Part shown: positions 23,071 through 29,897 of the stretch, one piece after another
Numbering within the stretch: the stretch's first letter is position 1
How the letters are laid out: every line of letters starts with the position of its first letter
Source of the DNA: Gammaproteobacteria bacterium
GTDB taxonomy: Bacteria > Gemmatimonadota > Gemmatimonadetes > Longimicrobiales > Gaopeijiaceae
Length of the DNA: 33,025 nucleotides
Assembly (NCBI GenBank): GCA_028820325.1
Contig: JAPPJO010000140.1
Coordinates: forward strand, 1-33,025
Reading direction: 5' to 3'
Notes under the pieces: generated by a model
Told to the model about the DNA's origin: nothing
Database searches by the model: none
What the model saw: only the letters and a program-made list of their open reading frames with translations
Made by a program: the position numbers and the translations under genes

Positions 23071-23576
23071 TCATCGTTGAGCGCTTGCTGGCGTTCTTTC
23101 TCCCGCCCGGCCTGATCCGTGACGGCCTGATCGGCGACCTCGCGGAGTTACGGACCGCACGAGCGGCACGGATGGGTCCCATCCGCGCCCAACTCTGGTA
23201 CTTCGGACAGCTCGTGTGGGCGGCCGTCCGGTACGCGCCGACCAGAACCAGGGCCGTGTTCGTTCGCGTCTTTGTTCGCATGAGAACTTCAGTTGAACCC
23301 ACCCGATGGGCCACACACCTGGTGCGAGGAGGACTTGCAATGGTGAGATACGAGAACGACAGGATTCGATCATCCGTGCGGCGGGGAAGCGGATTGGCGC
23401 TACTCTGGGCCGGGCTGGCCGCACTGGTGTACGTCCCCACGGCGGACGCCGGCGTGACGACATCCGCCGTCGCCGCGCTGGGGTTCCTGAGCTTCGCGGG
23501 CGGCCTCTCGCTCTTCGCGAAAGCCGTCAAGCAGGAGATCCTGGACGAACTGCGGGCTTCCGCCCGGAGCCGATGA
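23067..23576 (+). CDS. Stand-alone permease-prefix-domain membrane protein
   Basis: The start is taken as TTG 23067, overlapping the PadR stop (TTGA, like an ATGA junction). The first about 50 residues, IIVERLLAFFLPPGLIRDGLIGDLAELRTARA and AQLWYFGQLVWAAVRY, match the short 'permease prefix' domain normally fused to MacB/FtsX-type ABC permeases in Gemmatimonadota and Acidobacteria. Here no permease follows. Instead there is a basic segment, then two hydrophobic stretches (GLALLWAGLAALVYVPTA and VAALGFLSFAGGLSLFA) and a charged tail (169 residues in all). It may be a shortened derivative or a regulator-linked membrane anchor. Its stop overlaps the VOC gene start. Confidence 0.65.
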   Translation: MIIVERLLAFFLPPGLIRDGLIGDLAELRTARAARMGPIRAQLWYFGQLVWAAVRYAPTRTRAVFVRVFVRMRTSVEPTRWATHLVRGGLAMVRYENDRIRSSVRRGSGLALLWAGLAALVYVPTADAGVTTSAVAALGFLSFAGGLSLFAKAVKQEILDELRASARSR

Positions 23577-23950
23577 ACCCCGCCGTCCTCGGCAGCCGGC
23601 TCGTGCCATCGCTCCTGGTCCGCGACCTCGAGGCCACGTTCGCCTTCTACCGCCGCCTCGGGTTCGCCCGGACCGGCGTGTTTCCGGACGAGGATGCGCC
23701 GATCTGGGGGGAGGTCGCGCGCGACGGCCTCGCGCTCCAGTTCTACACCGACCCTCCACAGGGTACGCCTGCCGACCCCGTGTTCAGCGGCGTCCTTTAC
23801 CTCTATCCGAACGACGTGCGCGCCCTGGCCGACGAATTCAGGGGCGTCGCGCCGTTTGCGTGGGGTCCGGAGGTCATGGAGTACGGCATGAGAGAATTTG
23901 CGATTCAGGACCCGAACGGATACTACCTCGCCTTCACCGAACCGGCCTGA
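23573..23950 (+). CDS. VOC-family (glyoxalase/bleomycin-resistance-like) protein
   Basis: The 125-residue ORF begins in an ATGA overlap with the prefix-domain gene. It has the VOC pattern: VPSLLVRDLEATFAFYRRLGF at the start and EYGMREFAIQDPNGYYLAFTE at the end, with the Glu ligand. The N-terminal metal His is replaced (VPSLL), as in bleomycin-binding members that work without metal. Such proteins bind and sequester drugs or act on small electrophiles. With PadR in the same coupled operon, a small-molecule response unit is likely. Confidence 0.85.
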   Translation: MNPAVLGSRLVPSLLVRDLEATFAFYRRLGFARTGVFPDEDAPIWGEVARDGLALQFYTDPPQGTPADPVFSGVLYLYPNDVRALADEFRGVAPFAWGPEVMEYGMREFAIQDPNGYYLAFTEPA

Positions 23951-23986
23951 CGGCTTCTTCTTTCCGTCCGCACTCACGGGACGCCC

Positions 23987-24826
23987 ATGACGCACATCGA
24001 CAACCGCCGCCGCATTGCCGTCCTGCCCGGTCTTCTGCTCGGGCTGGGCTGTCTCGCTGCCGCGCCGTCCGCCGTCGCCGCCCAGGCCGCCACCGGTCCC
24101 GGCCCGGTCTACGTCACCGTCGGGGTCGCCGCCGTCCTCCCGGCCAACGTCCGCTTCGTCGACGGGGACGCCGCGGGCGAAGCGGCGCTCTACGGCGACG
24201 ACCAGTCCGACGCCGGGACGCTCGGGGGCGGGCTGGAGTACGGCCTCGCCGCGGGCTACCGGTTCGGGGCGTTTCGCGCCGAGGTGGAACTGGCTCTCAC
24301 GGGCCCGTTCGCGTACGAGGGCCAGTCGAACTACACGGGAGGCGGGCCGGTGCAGCCGACCGAGGCACGCATGACCGCCCGCCGACTGCTGCTGTCCGGC
24401 TTCTACGACTTCGGGGCGCCGGGCGCGCTCGGGGCGCTGCGCCTGTGGGTGGGCGGGGGACTGGGCGCGAACCGTTACCGCCTCACCGACTACATCCAGC
24501 GGTTCCCCGACCCCGCCGATCCCTCCGGCCGCCTCCGCAGGGGCCCCGGCGGCGACGTACCCTCCACGTCTCTTCCCGCGGGCACGGGCCACGGTTTCGC
24601 GTGGATGCTCGCCTCCGGCTTGACCGTCCCCCTGGGCGGCGACGTGGTGCTGGACTTCGGATACCGCTACACCGACGCCGGACGGATCGGCACTTCTGTC
24701 GGCGACATCGAGATCGTCCGCTACGACGAGGACGGCACCCGCCAACTCCGGCGGATCGCCATCAACCCGACCGTCGCCGACCTCCGCCACCACTCCCTCA
24801 CCGCCACCCTCCGCTGGCTCCCCTAG
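23987..24826 (+). CDS. Outer-membrane beta-barrel protein
   Basis: The 279-residue protein has a signal peptide (VLPGLLLGLGCLAAAPSAVAAQA, cleavage near residue 35). Alternating polar/apolar strands follow: VYVTVGVAAVLPANVRFVDGD, YGLAAGYRFGAFRAEVELAL, RRLLLSGFYDFG, LRLWVGGGLGANRYRLTDY, GFAWMLASGLTVPLGGDVVLDFGYRYTDAG and the terminal SLTATLRWLP. This is the OmpA-like or surface-antigen (OMP_b-brl) pattern; the C-terminal strand ends near an aromatic residue, as the barrel-assembly machinery expects. It is placed 36 bp after the VOC gene, but its role (adhesion or porin) is unknown. Confidence 0.8.
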   Translation: MTHIDNRRRIAVLPGLLLGLGCLAAAPSAVAAQAATGPGPVYVTVGVAAVLPANVRFVDGDAAGEAALYGDDQSDAGTLGGGLEYGLAAGYRFGAFRAEVELALTGPFAYEGQSNYTGGGPVQPTEARMTARRLLLSGFYDFGAPGALGALRLWVGGGLGANRYRLTDYIQRFPDPADPSGRLRRGPGGDVPSTSLPAGTGHGFAWMLASGLTVPLGGDVVLDFGYRYTDAGRIGTSVGDIEIVRYDEDGTRQLRRIAINPTVADLRHHSLTATLRWLP

Positions 24827-24968
24827 CCGACGTTCCCGCGGGGCTGTATTCCACAGAACGCTCGTGTCTTCCAGTCGAGTCCCATGTCGTCCATAAGTTG
24901 CCTTGAATTATTGATTTGTCGCGGCATTTCGATGTCGCTGTCGTCCCAAACCGGCTAGCTCCGTCCCC

Positions 24969-25008
24969 TTGCATCTCCCGCCATGTGGTGTGTATTATGG
25001 TGGGTATG
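24969..25008 (+). promoter_or_regulatory. Candidate promoter giving a leaderless integrase mRNA
   Basis: TTGCAT (24969-24974) and TATTAT (24993-24998) are 18 nt apart; transcription would start about 7 nt after the -10 box, at the ATG 25006. There is no convincing Shine-Dalgarno sequence, so translation may be leaderless. Confidence 0.35.
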
Positions 25009-26196
25009 ACGCTCCCGCGACGACCCCCGAAACGCAAGCCGCGAGGCAGGCACCCCCACAACGCGCTCTCTTCGGCCTTCGTCCGCAACGTGAGCGAGGC
25101 CGGACGGTACTGCGACGGCAACGGCCTGTACCTCGATGTCCGCCCCTCCGGGAGCCGGGGCTGGATCCAGCGCCTCACGATCCGGGGCCGCCGCACCGAG
25201 CTCGGGCTCGGCGGATACCCCCTGGTTTCTCTCAAGGAGGCCCGGGAGAAGGCGTTCCTCAACCGGAAGCTCGCCCGCGAGGGCGGCGATCCGCTCTCCG
25301 AGAAGCGGCGGGCCGAGTCGATGCCCACCTTTATCGAGACGGCCGACAAGGTCTGGAGGCAGCTTCGGCCGGGCTGGCGCTCGGACCGGCACGCGCAGGT
25401 CTGGCTGAACAGCCTGGAGCGCCATGTCTTCCCCCGCATCGGCGAGATGCCGGTCTCGGAGGTGACGAGCGCCGACGTGATCGGGATACTGGCTCCGATG
25501 TGGCACGAGAAGCCGGCGTTGTCGCGGAAGCTGCGCCAGCGCATGCGCGCGGTCATGGAGTGGGCCGTGGCCATGGGTCTCAGGCCGGACAACCCGTGCG
25601 ACCGGGTCGGCCCGGTGCTCGGAGTGCAGGGGAACCGCACGCAGCACCTCCGGGCGCTGCCTCACGGCGAGGTGGCGGAGGCGATCCGGACGGTTGAGGC
25701 GTCGGGCGGGCGGCCGGTCGTGAAGCTGGCCTTCGAGTTCCTCGTGCTCACGGCGACGCGCTCGAACGAGGTCCGCGGGGCGGCGTGGAGGGAGATCGAC
25801 GTCGAGGAGGCGGTGTGGACCATCCCGGCCCCGCGCACGAAGGGGAACCGCGAGCACCGGGTTCCGCTCAGCGGGCGGGCGCTCGCGATCCTCGACGAGG
25901 CGCGGCGGATCGGGCGGGGCGGCGCGCTCGTGTTTCCGGGCGTGCGCGGCAGACCGCTCGGGCGCACGGCCGTCTGGCACCTGCTCAAGACCTGCGGGGT
26001 CGAGGCCGTGCCGCATGGGTTCCGGTCGAGCTTCCGGGACTGGGCGGCCGAGGAGACGGACCATCCGCGCGAGGCGGCCGAGGCGGCGCTCGCGCACAAG
26101 GTCCGCAATCAGGTCGAGGCGGCCTACCGGCGCACGGACCTGTTCGAGCGCAGGCGACGGCTCATGGATGACTGGGCGGCCTATCTCGCCGGTTGA
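25006..26196 (+). CDS. P4-type tyrosine recombinase/integrase 1
   Basis: The protein has 396 residues from ATG 25006 (ATG 24997 is also in frame). The N-terminal arm-binding domain (DUF4102-like) reads GNGLYLDVRPSGSRGWIQRLTIRGRRTELGLGGYPLVSLKEAREKAF, followed by a core-binding SAM-like domain at about 100-200. The catalytic domain keeps every active residue: R252 (TATRSNEVRG), K279 (TKGNREHR), H337 and R340 (HGFRSSFRD), H364 (ALAHKV) and Y374 (AAYRR). It should integrate and excise a genomic island, often at tRNA or tmRNA genes, although no tRNA is visible here. It lies 249 bp upstream of a second integrase in the same direction. Confidence 0.92.
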   Translation: MTLPRRPPKRKPRGRHPHNALSSAFVRNVSEAGRYCDGNGLYLDVRPSGSRGWIQRLTIRGRRTELGLGGYPLVSLKEAREKAFLNRKLAREGGDPLSEKRRAESMPTFIETADKVWRQLRPGWRSDRHAQVWLNSLERHVFPRIGEMPVSEVTSADVIGILAPMWHEKPALSRKLRQRMRAVMEWAVAMGLRPDNPCDRVGPVLGVQGNRTQHLRALPHGEVAEAIRTVEASGGRPVVKLAFEFLVLTATRSNEVRGAAWREIDVEEAVWTIPAPRTKGNREHRVPLSGRALAILDEARRIGRGGALVFPGVRGRPLGRTAVWHLLKTCGVEAVPHGFRSSFRDWAAEETDHPREAAEAALAHKVRNQVEAAYRRTDLFERRRRLMDDWAAYLAG

Positions 26197-26375
26197 GGGC
26201 CGCTCGTGGATCCGCTGCGCCCGCTGCGCGGCGCGCGTTGGCCTTCCCGCGAGGGATTGCTGGACGGGAGCGGCCTATCTATTCAGGTCTATTGCGATTC
26301 TGTGTAGTTCCAATGACGCTTGTATTGCAACGATTTAACAACAATTGGTGTTCCGGCACGATCCCCCTTCACCTC

Positions 26376-26405
26376 TTGACAGCCGGGTGATTTGTGGGGC
26401 ATCAT
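26376..26405 (+). promoter_or_regulatory. Candidate promoter of integrase 2
   Basis: TTGACA (26376-26381) with CATCAT (26400-26405) at 18-nt spacing, about 40 nt upstream of the integrase ATG at 26446. A -35 match of 6/6 and a -10 match of 4/6. Confidence 0.4.
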
Positions 26406-26445
26406 TTGGGGGCATACTTCCGTAGCTCTAACGGGATGCCCCTAC

Positions 26446-27678
26446 ATGCCACTGACAGCCACCGCCATCCGCAAGGCCAAACCCCGCGAGAAGCCGCGCA
26501 AGCTCTACGACAGCCGCGGCCTCTACCTCGAAATCGCCCCGCGCGGCACCAAGGCATGGCGCTTCAAGTACCGCTTCGCGGGCAAGGAGAAGCGCATTTC
26601 GATGGGGATCTTCCCCGAGGTCTCGCTGAAGCTCGCCCGGGAGCGCCGGGACGAAGCCCGCAAGCTGCTCGCACGGGACATCGACCCGAGCGCCTACCGG
26701 AAGGCCCAGAAGCAGTCGCGGCGGCAATGGGCCAGGAACAGTTTCGAGGCCGTGGCCACCGAATGGCACGCCAAGCATTCGCCCAACTGGTCCACGGGGC
26801 ACTCGAAGCGCCTTGAGCGCGAGTTTCGGCACGATGTCTTTCCCTACATCGGCTCGAAGCCGGTTGCGGAACTCACGGCCCGCGAGCTGTTGGCCGTGGT
26901 GCGCCGCGTCGAGGAACGCGGCCACCTGCCGATGGCGCACTCCATCCTTCAGACCTGCGGCCGGGTGTTGCGGTACGCGGTGGCGACGGGACGGGCCGAG
27001 CGGGACGTGTCGTCGGACCTGCGCGGGGCGCTGCCGCCCATGAGGACCAAACACTACGCCGCGATCACCGACCCGAAGGAGGTCGGCCCCCTGCTCCGGC
27101 TGCTGGACGGCTACTCGGGAACGCTTCCGGTCCGCTGCGCGCTCCGTCTCTTGCCGCTGCTCTTCGTCCGGCACGGCGAGTTGCGCAGCGCCGAGTGGGC
27201 CGACATCGATATGGAGGCGGCCGAATGGCGCTACACGGTCGGCAAGACCGGCACGCCGCACATCGTTCCGCTGGCGCGTCAGGCGCTCGCGATTCTGCGC
27301 GAGGTTCACACGCTGACCGGGCGTCACCGCTTCGTCTTTCCGAACGCCCGCTATCCGAAGCGCGAGCGGTCAATGAGCGACGCCACGCTATGGGGCGCGT
27401 TCCGGGCGTTGGACATCCCGAGCGACCGGATGACCCTTCACGGATTCCGGGCGATGGCGCGCACGATTCTGGACGAGGTGCTGGGCTTCCGGCCCGACTT
27501 CATCGAGCACCAACTGGCGCACCGCGTCAGGGATCCCCTCGGCCGCGCGTACAACCGCACCAAGTTCCTGCCCGAGCGGAAACACATGATGCAGACTTGG
27601 GCCGACTATCTGGACCAGCTGCGGGCGGGAGAGGTCGAGCCGGGGAATCTCAGGGCGCCGGGGCACCCTTCCTCGTAG
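26446..27678 (+). CDS. P4-type tyrosine recombinase/integrase 2
   Basis: The ATG at 26446 gives the family-typical opening PLTATAIRKAKPREKPRKLYDSRGLYLEIAPRG; a frame open from 26392 is ignored. The 410-residue product has the DUF4102 arm-binding domain (to about 95), the core-binding domain (about 100-200) and a complete catalytic set: R242 (LFVRHGELRSAEW), K267 (GKTGTPHIVPL), H332 and R335 (LHGFRAMART), H359 (LAHRVRDP) and Y369 (AYNRTKF). It differs substantially from integrase 1, so the two are not a recent duplication. Tandem integrases often mark an element within an element or a two-recombinase system. Confidence 0.93.
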   Translation: MPLTATAIRKAKPREKPRKLYDSRGLYLEIAPRGTKAWRFKYRFAGKEKRISMGIFPEVSLKLARERRDEARKLLARDIDPSAYRKAQKQSRRQWARNSFEAVATEWHAKHSPNWSTGHSKRLEREFRHDVFPYIGSKPVAELTARELLAVVRRVEERGHLPMAHSILQTCGRVLRYAVATGRAERDVSSDLRGALPPMRTKHYAAITDPKEVGPLLRLLDGYSGTLPVRCALRLLPLLFVRHGELRSAEWADIDMEAAEWRYTVGKTGTPHIVPLARQALAILREVHTLTGRHRFVFPNARYPKRERSMSDATLWGAFRALDIPSDRMTLHGFRAMARTILDEVLGFRPDFIEHQLAHRVRDPLGRAYNRTKFLPERKHMMQTWADYLDQLRAGEVEPGNLRAPGHPSS

Positions 27679-27707
27679 CATCAACGGTACGGGCACAAGC
27701 CAGCCGT

Positions 27708-28007
27708 CTACCTCGTAAGGCCGCCTGCGACCTTGCTATCCTGCTTCGAAACGGTCCACCCTGACATCCTCGCAAACACCAGCCCAATCATCATCAGCAA
27801 GCCGATGATGGCCAGAACCTTCGAGACCCTGTAGAGAGCGACGGCTCCGGGGAGAATCTCGGAGAAGATCCCGGGTAGCGCCTGCGGATCTGATGCGCCC
27901 GACACTTGGACAAAGAGGATGACGAACGGAATAACCGGGGTGAGGAGCATGACGGTCGCAACTCCCCAAAACCAACGTTTCGCGACACGGCGGCTCATTT
28001 TCTTCAT
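27708..28007 (-). CDS. Small two-helix membrane protein
   Basis: The ATG at 28007 follows GGGGAGCC and begins KKMSRRVAKRWFWGVATVMLL; a longer open frame is not needed. The 99-residue protein has transmembrane helices at about residues 11-34 (FWGVATVMLLTPVIPFVILFVQV) and 60-78 (VLAIIGLLMMIGLVFARMS), with a short loop (SDPQALPGIFSEILPGAVALYRV). It is the last gene of a reverse-strand cluster of small membrane or secreted proteins inside the integrase-mob element. No homologue was recognised. Confidence 0.6.
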   Translation of the reverse strand: MKKMSRRVAKRWFWGVATVMLLTPVIPFVILFVQVSGASDPQALPGIFSEILPGAVALYRVSKVLAIIGLLMMIGLVFARMSGWTVSKQDSKVAGGLTR

Positions 28008-28082
28008 GGAAGGCTCCCCTCGGAAACGAAGGAGAGGCGACGCCAAGAGGGCTGGACCTGACGCCACCTCTCCCGGCGAAGG

Positions 28083-28190
28083 TCAGCGTAGCACCGACAT
28101 CAACCAGACCCACAGCGCGAAAAGAAACACGCCGAAGGATCGGGGGTGACGAGATATCGAGAACGCCGCACGCAACTTATCCGCAGTCAC
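28083..28190 (-). CDS. 35-residue single-pass membrane peptide
   Basis: GTG 28190 opens 35 codons (TADKLRAAFSISRHPRSFG, then VFLFALWVWLMSVLR and stop), overlapping the end of the preceding secreted-protein gene by 14 bp in another frame. It has a basic N-terminus and one membrane helix ending in Arg. Evidence is limited to the overlap and the amphipathic-to-hydrophobic layout; there is no strong ribosome site. Confidence 0.4.
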   Translation of the reverse strand: MTADKLRAAFSISRHPRSFGVFLFALWVWLMSVLR

Positions 28191-28539
28191 GAGCCACCGC
28201 GTCGAACGCAAGAATCCATCCAGCCCAGCCCAGGGGAGTTGCCCAACCCCCGTAGAAGATGAGATTGATCGTTGCGATGCCAAACGCCGTCGTGGCCAAA
28301 GCACATGGATCCGGCCCGTCACCACAGTAGGTAGGGTCCACATCGCACCAACAGTACGCTTCCCCCTGCCCCGACTTACATGCTTGGGGGACCAACGGCG
28401 CGGTGCCTTCCAGCGTGACCTCCACGCTTGGGACCGCTGGTGCTTCCGCGGCTACGGCCGGCGCCGGCGCGAAAGCGAACGCGAGGGCGTAGATCCCCGC
28501 GAAGCTGCTGAGTACAACCCCCTGCCATGCTCTTCGCAT
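28177..28539 (-). CDS. Small secreted cysteine-rich protein with hydrophobic C-terminus
   Basis: ATG 28539 is preceded by GGGAGGTTGACGT, a good ribosome site. The 120-residue protein has a signal peptide (WQGVVLSSFAGIYALAFAF, cleavage near the AVAAEA). The mature part carries six cysteines (ACKSG, YCWCDV, TYCGDG, PCALA and RDCG), so up to three disulfides, then a hydrophobic stretch GIATINLIFYGGWATPLGWAGWILAF. This resembles a secreted membrane-active peptide or bacteriocin-like precursor, but nothing proves it. It starts 3 bp after the stop of the membrane protein gene at 28543, so the two are co-translated. Confidence 0.6.
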   Translation of the reverse strand: MRRAWQGVVLSSFAGIYALAFAFAPAPAVAAEAPAVPSVEVTLEGTAPLVPQACKSGQGEAYCWCDVDPTYCGDGPDPCALATTAFGIATINLIFYGGWATPLGWAGWILAFDAVARDCG

Positions 28540-28542
28540 ACG

Positions 28543-28779
28543 TCAACCTCCCTGGGTTTGGGACAACGCAGGAAACATCGCCGCGAACCTCGAGATCACG
28601 CGAAGGACGACAACCACGTTCACAACAACTCCAGCCACCAGCAGGATCACTCCCGCAGCCATCACCCACACTGCGGCCGCAAGCGACCGGATAGCGGTTT
28701 CCAGCTGTCGTTCCGACAAGCTCCACACTCCCTCTGGCAAAAGCCTCGGCGATGTTGCTAACGCGACCACCAATCGCAT
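28543..28779 (-). CDS. Small membrane protein with amphipathic N-terminus
   Basis: The 78-residue protein (ATG 28779) contains EGVWSLSERQLETAIRSLAAAVWVMAAGVILLVAG and VVVNVVVVLRVISRFAAMF: an amphipathic helix running into one long membrane helix (about 36-62). The segment upstream on the same strand encodes a coiled coil in another frame; together they resemble XhlA-like coiled-coil plus transmembrane proteins, so the gene may once have been one protein split by frameshifts. It precedes the cysteine-rich secreted gene by 3 bp. Confidence 0.5.
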   Translation of the reverse strand: MRLVVALATSPRLLPEGVWSLSERQLETAIRSLAAAVWVMAAGVILLVAGVVVNVVVVLRVISRFAAMFPALSQTQGG

Positions 28780-28909
28780 CTTGGTCTACGGCTGTCAACC
28801 CCTTTTTCCTCCAAGAATCTCTTGAGCCGGTCAAACCGTGTACCGAGTCATCGAACCGTTTCTCGACTCGGTCGAAGCGGCGATCAGGCGGGGCACCTTC
28901 ACTCGGCAT
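28758..28909 (-). pseudogene. Frameshifted coiled-coil gene start
   Basis: ATG 28909 begins PSEGAPPDRRFDRVEKRFDDSVH in one frame, and from about 28838 a different frame continues with RFDRLKRFLEEKGVDS to a TAG at 28758. Joined, they give a continuous F-D-R-[VL]-x-K-R-F heptad coiled coil, whereas each frame alone loses it. A one- or two-base indel near 28838 is the simplest explanation. Confidence 0.45.
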
Positions 28910-29445
28910 GATCGCGGAGAAGGCAGCTTAGTGGAACAGATTAGGAGCGCTACGGAGAGGCACGGCGCGGAGTTGCCAACCGGTCGGAAAGCCGAGGGTG
29001 CGCACTGCATTGTGGTTGAGTGGTCCACAGCGAATGCCGAGGACATGCCGGCGACGTGCTGGGTCGGCCGGAGGCGCTGTTCGAGGAATCGGTGACGCGT
29101 TTCGCCGGTTGGACTGGTTGATCCATGCGGCGGAAGAGACAGATCGTGTAGAGCTATGGGGCGACCGGATCCCGCTCCTCGGGTAGCGTCCAGACAGCGC
29201 GGCGCGAGCTGCCCGATTCGTGATCTACTGACCCAGCGAAGCGCCGTCACGAAGCTGTGTCGCCCAAGCTCGCTGGTAGGCGTTGGAGGTGCCGTTGGCG
29301 GAGCCCGAGCTGCCTCCGGGACGACGCTGGAACCCTTGGCACATCGCCGCTCTTGCCGTGGTTGACACCGCCGGAATCCGTCCCCTGACTTCACGTCATG
29401 ACGATTCCGACGACCCCCGATTCCGCGCCTCGGCGTGCGATCTTG
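28910..29445 (+). other. Degraded coding region without an intact gene
   Basis: Forward-strand fragments keep protein-like stretches in shifting frames: HCIVVEWSTANAEDMPATCWVGR, then DVLGRPEALFEESVTRFAG, then RLDWLIHAAEETDRVELWGDRIPLLG (stop about 29186). This pattern suggests an old gene broken by several indels. From 29190 to 29445 nothing recognisable is seen. Confidence 0.35.
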
Positions 29446-29529
29446 CCCGCTAATGCGGGAGAGCCAGCCCACCCTTTGGGGCCACGCTCCGCGCGTCCCC
29501 GGCAGGGGCTGGCGGGGGGCCGTGCCCCC
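29446..29529. other. oriT: Candidate origin of transfer (oriT)
   Basis: Immediately upstream of mobC there are nested inverted repeats: CCCGC-taat-GCGGG (29446-29459), GCCAGCCC/GGGCTGGC (29463-29470 and 29506-29513) and GGGGG-ccgtg-CCCCC (29515-29529). The position just 5' of mobC and relaxase is where mobilizable elements keep oriT, and CTAATGCGGG loosely recalls the TAAATGCGC nick region of IncQ plasmids. No nick site can be fixed. Confidence 0.45.
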
Positions 29530-29558
29530 TGTGACCCCCACAACGGAAACGGCGCGCC

Positions 29559-29897
29559 GTGAGCGCCGGACGCGCCGTCTGGGTGAAGGTCCGCGCCACC
29601 GAGGCGGAGCGTGCCGAGTGGCACGCCAAGGCGCGCTCGGCGGGCTTGACCCTGTCGGATCTGGTGCGCCGGTCGATTGGCCGGGTCCGCACCTGGACCG
29701 TGGCGCACGCCGAGGTCGAGCGCGGGCGCACCCGCGAACTGGCGCGCCTCGGGAACAACCTCAACCAGATCGCTCGCTGGGCGAATGCCCACAAGGAGGC
29801 CATCGAGGCCGTCGAGGTGATCGGCCACCTCGTCGCCATCGACCGGCGGCTTCGGACGCTGGACCCCACCCAAGGCCCGGATGCGGATGCACATTAA
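29559..29897 (+). CDS. mobC: Relaxosome accessory protein MobC
   Basis: The 112-residue protein (GTG 29559) shows an N-terminal ribbon-helix-helix-like part (VWVKVRATEAERAEWHAKARSAGLTLSDLVRRSIGR) and the MobC signature ELARLGNNLNQIARWAN near residues 62-78. MobC proteins bind oriT and help the relaxase to melt and nick the DNA strand. Its stop codon overlaps the start of the relaxase gene by 17 bp, so the two are translationally coupled, as in mobilizable plasmids. Confidence 0.85.
   Translation: MSAGRAVWVKVRATEAERAEWHAKARSAGLTLSDLVRRSIGRVRTWTVAHAEVERGRTRELARLGNNLNQIARWANAHKEAIEAVEVIGHLVAIDRRLRTLDPTQGPDADAH

Noticed and set aside
22967..24793. 608-codon reverse-strand ORF across the PadR, VOC and beta-barrel genes
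   Set aside because: Crosses four recognised genes with tight start/stop overlaps; composition is typical of antisense GC bias.
28838..29095. 85-codon forward ORF starting in the brief overlap with the coiled-coil gene
   Set aside because: The first part is antisense to the coiled coil and the remainder fits a multiply frameshifted remnant better than an intact gene.
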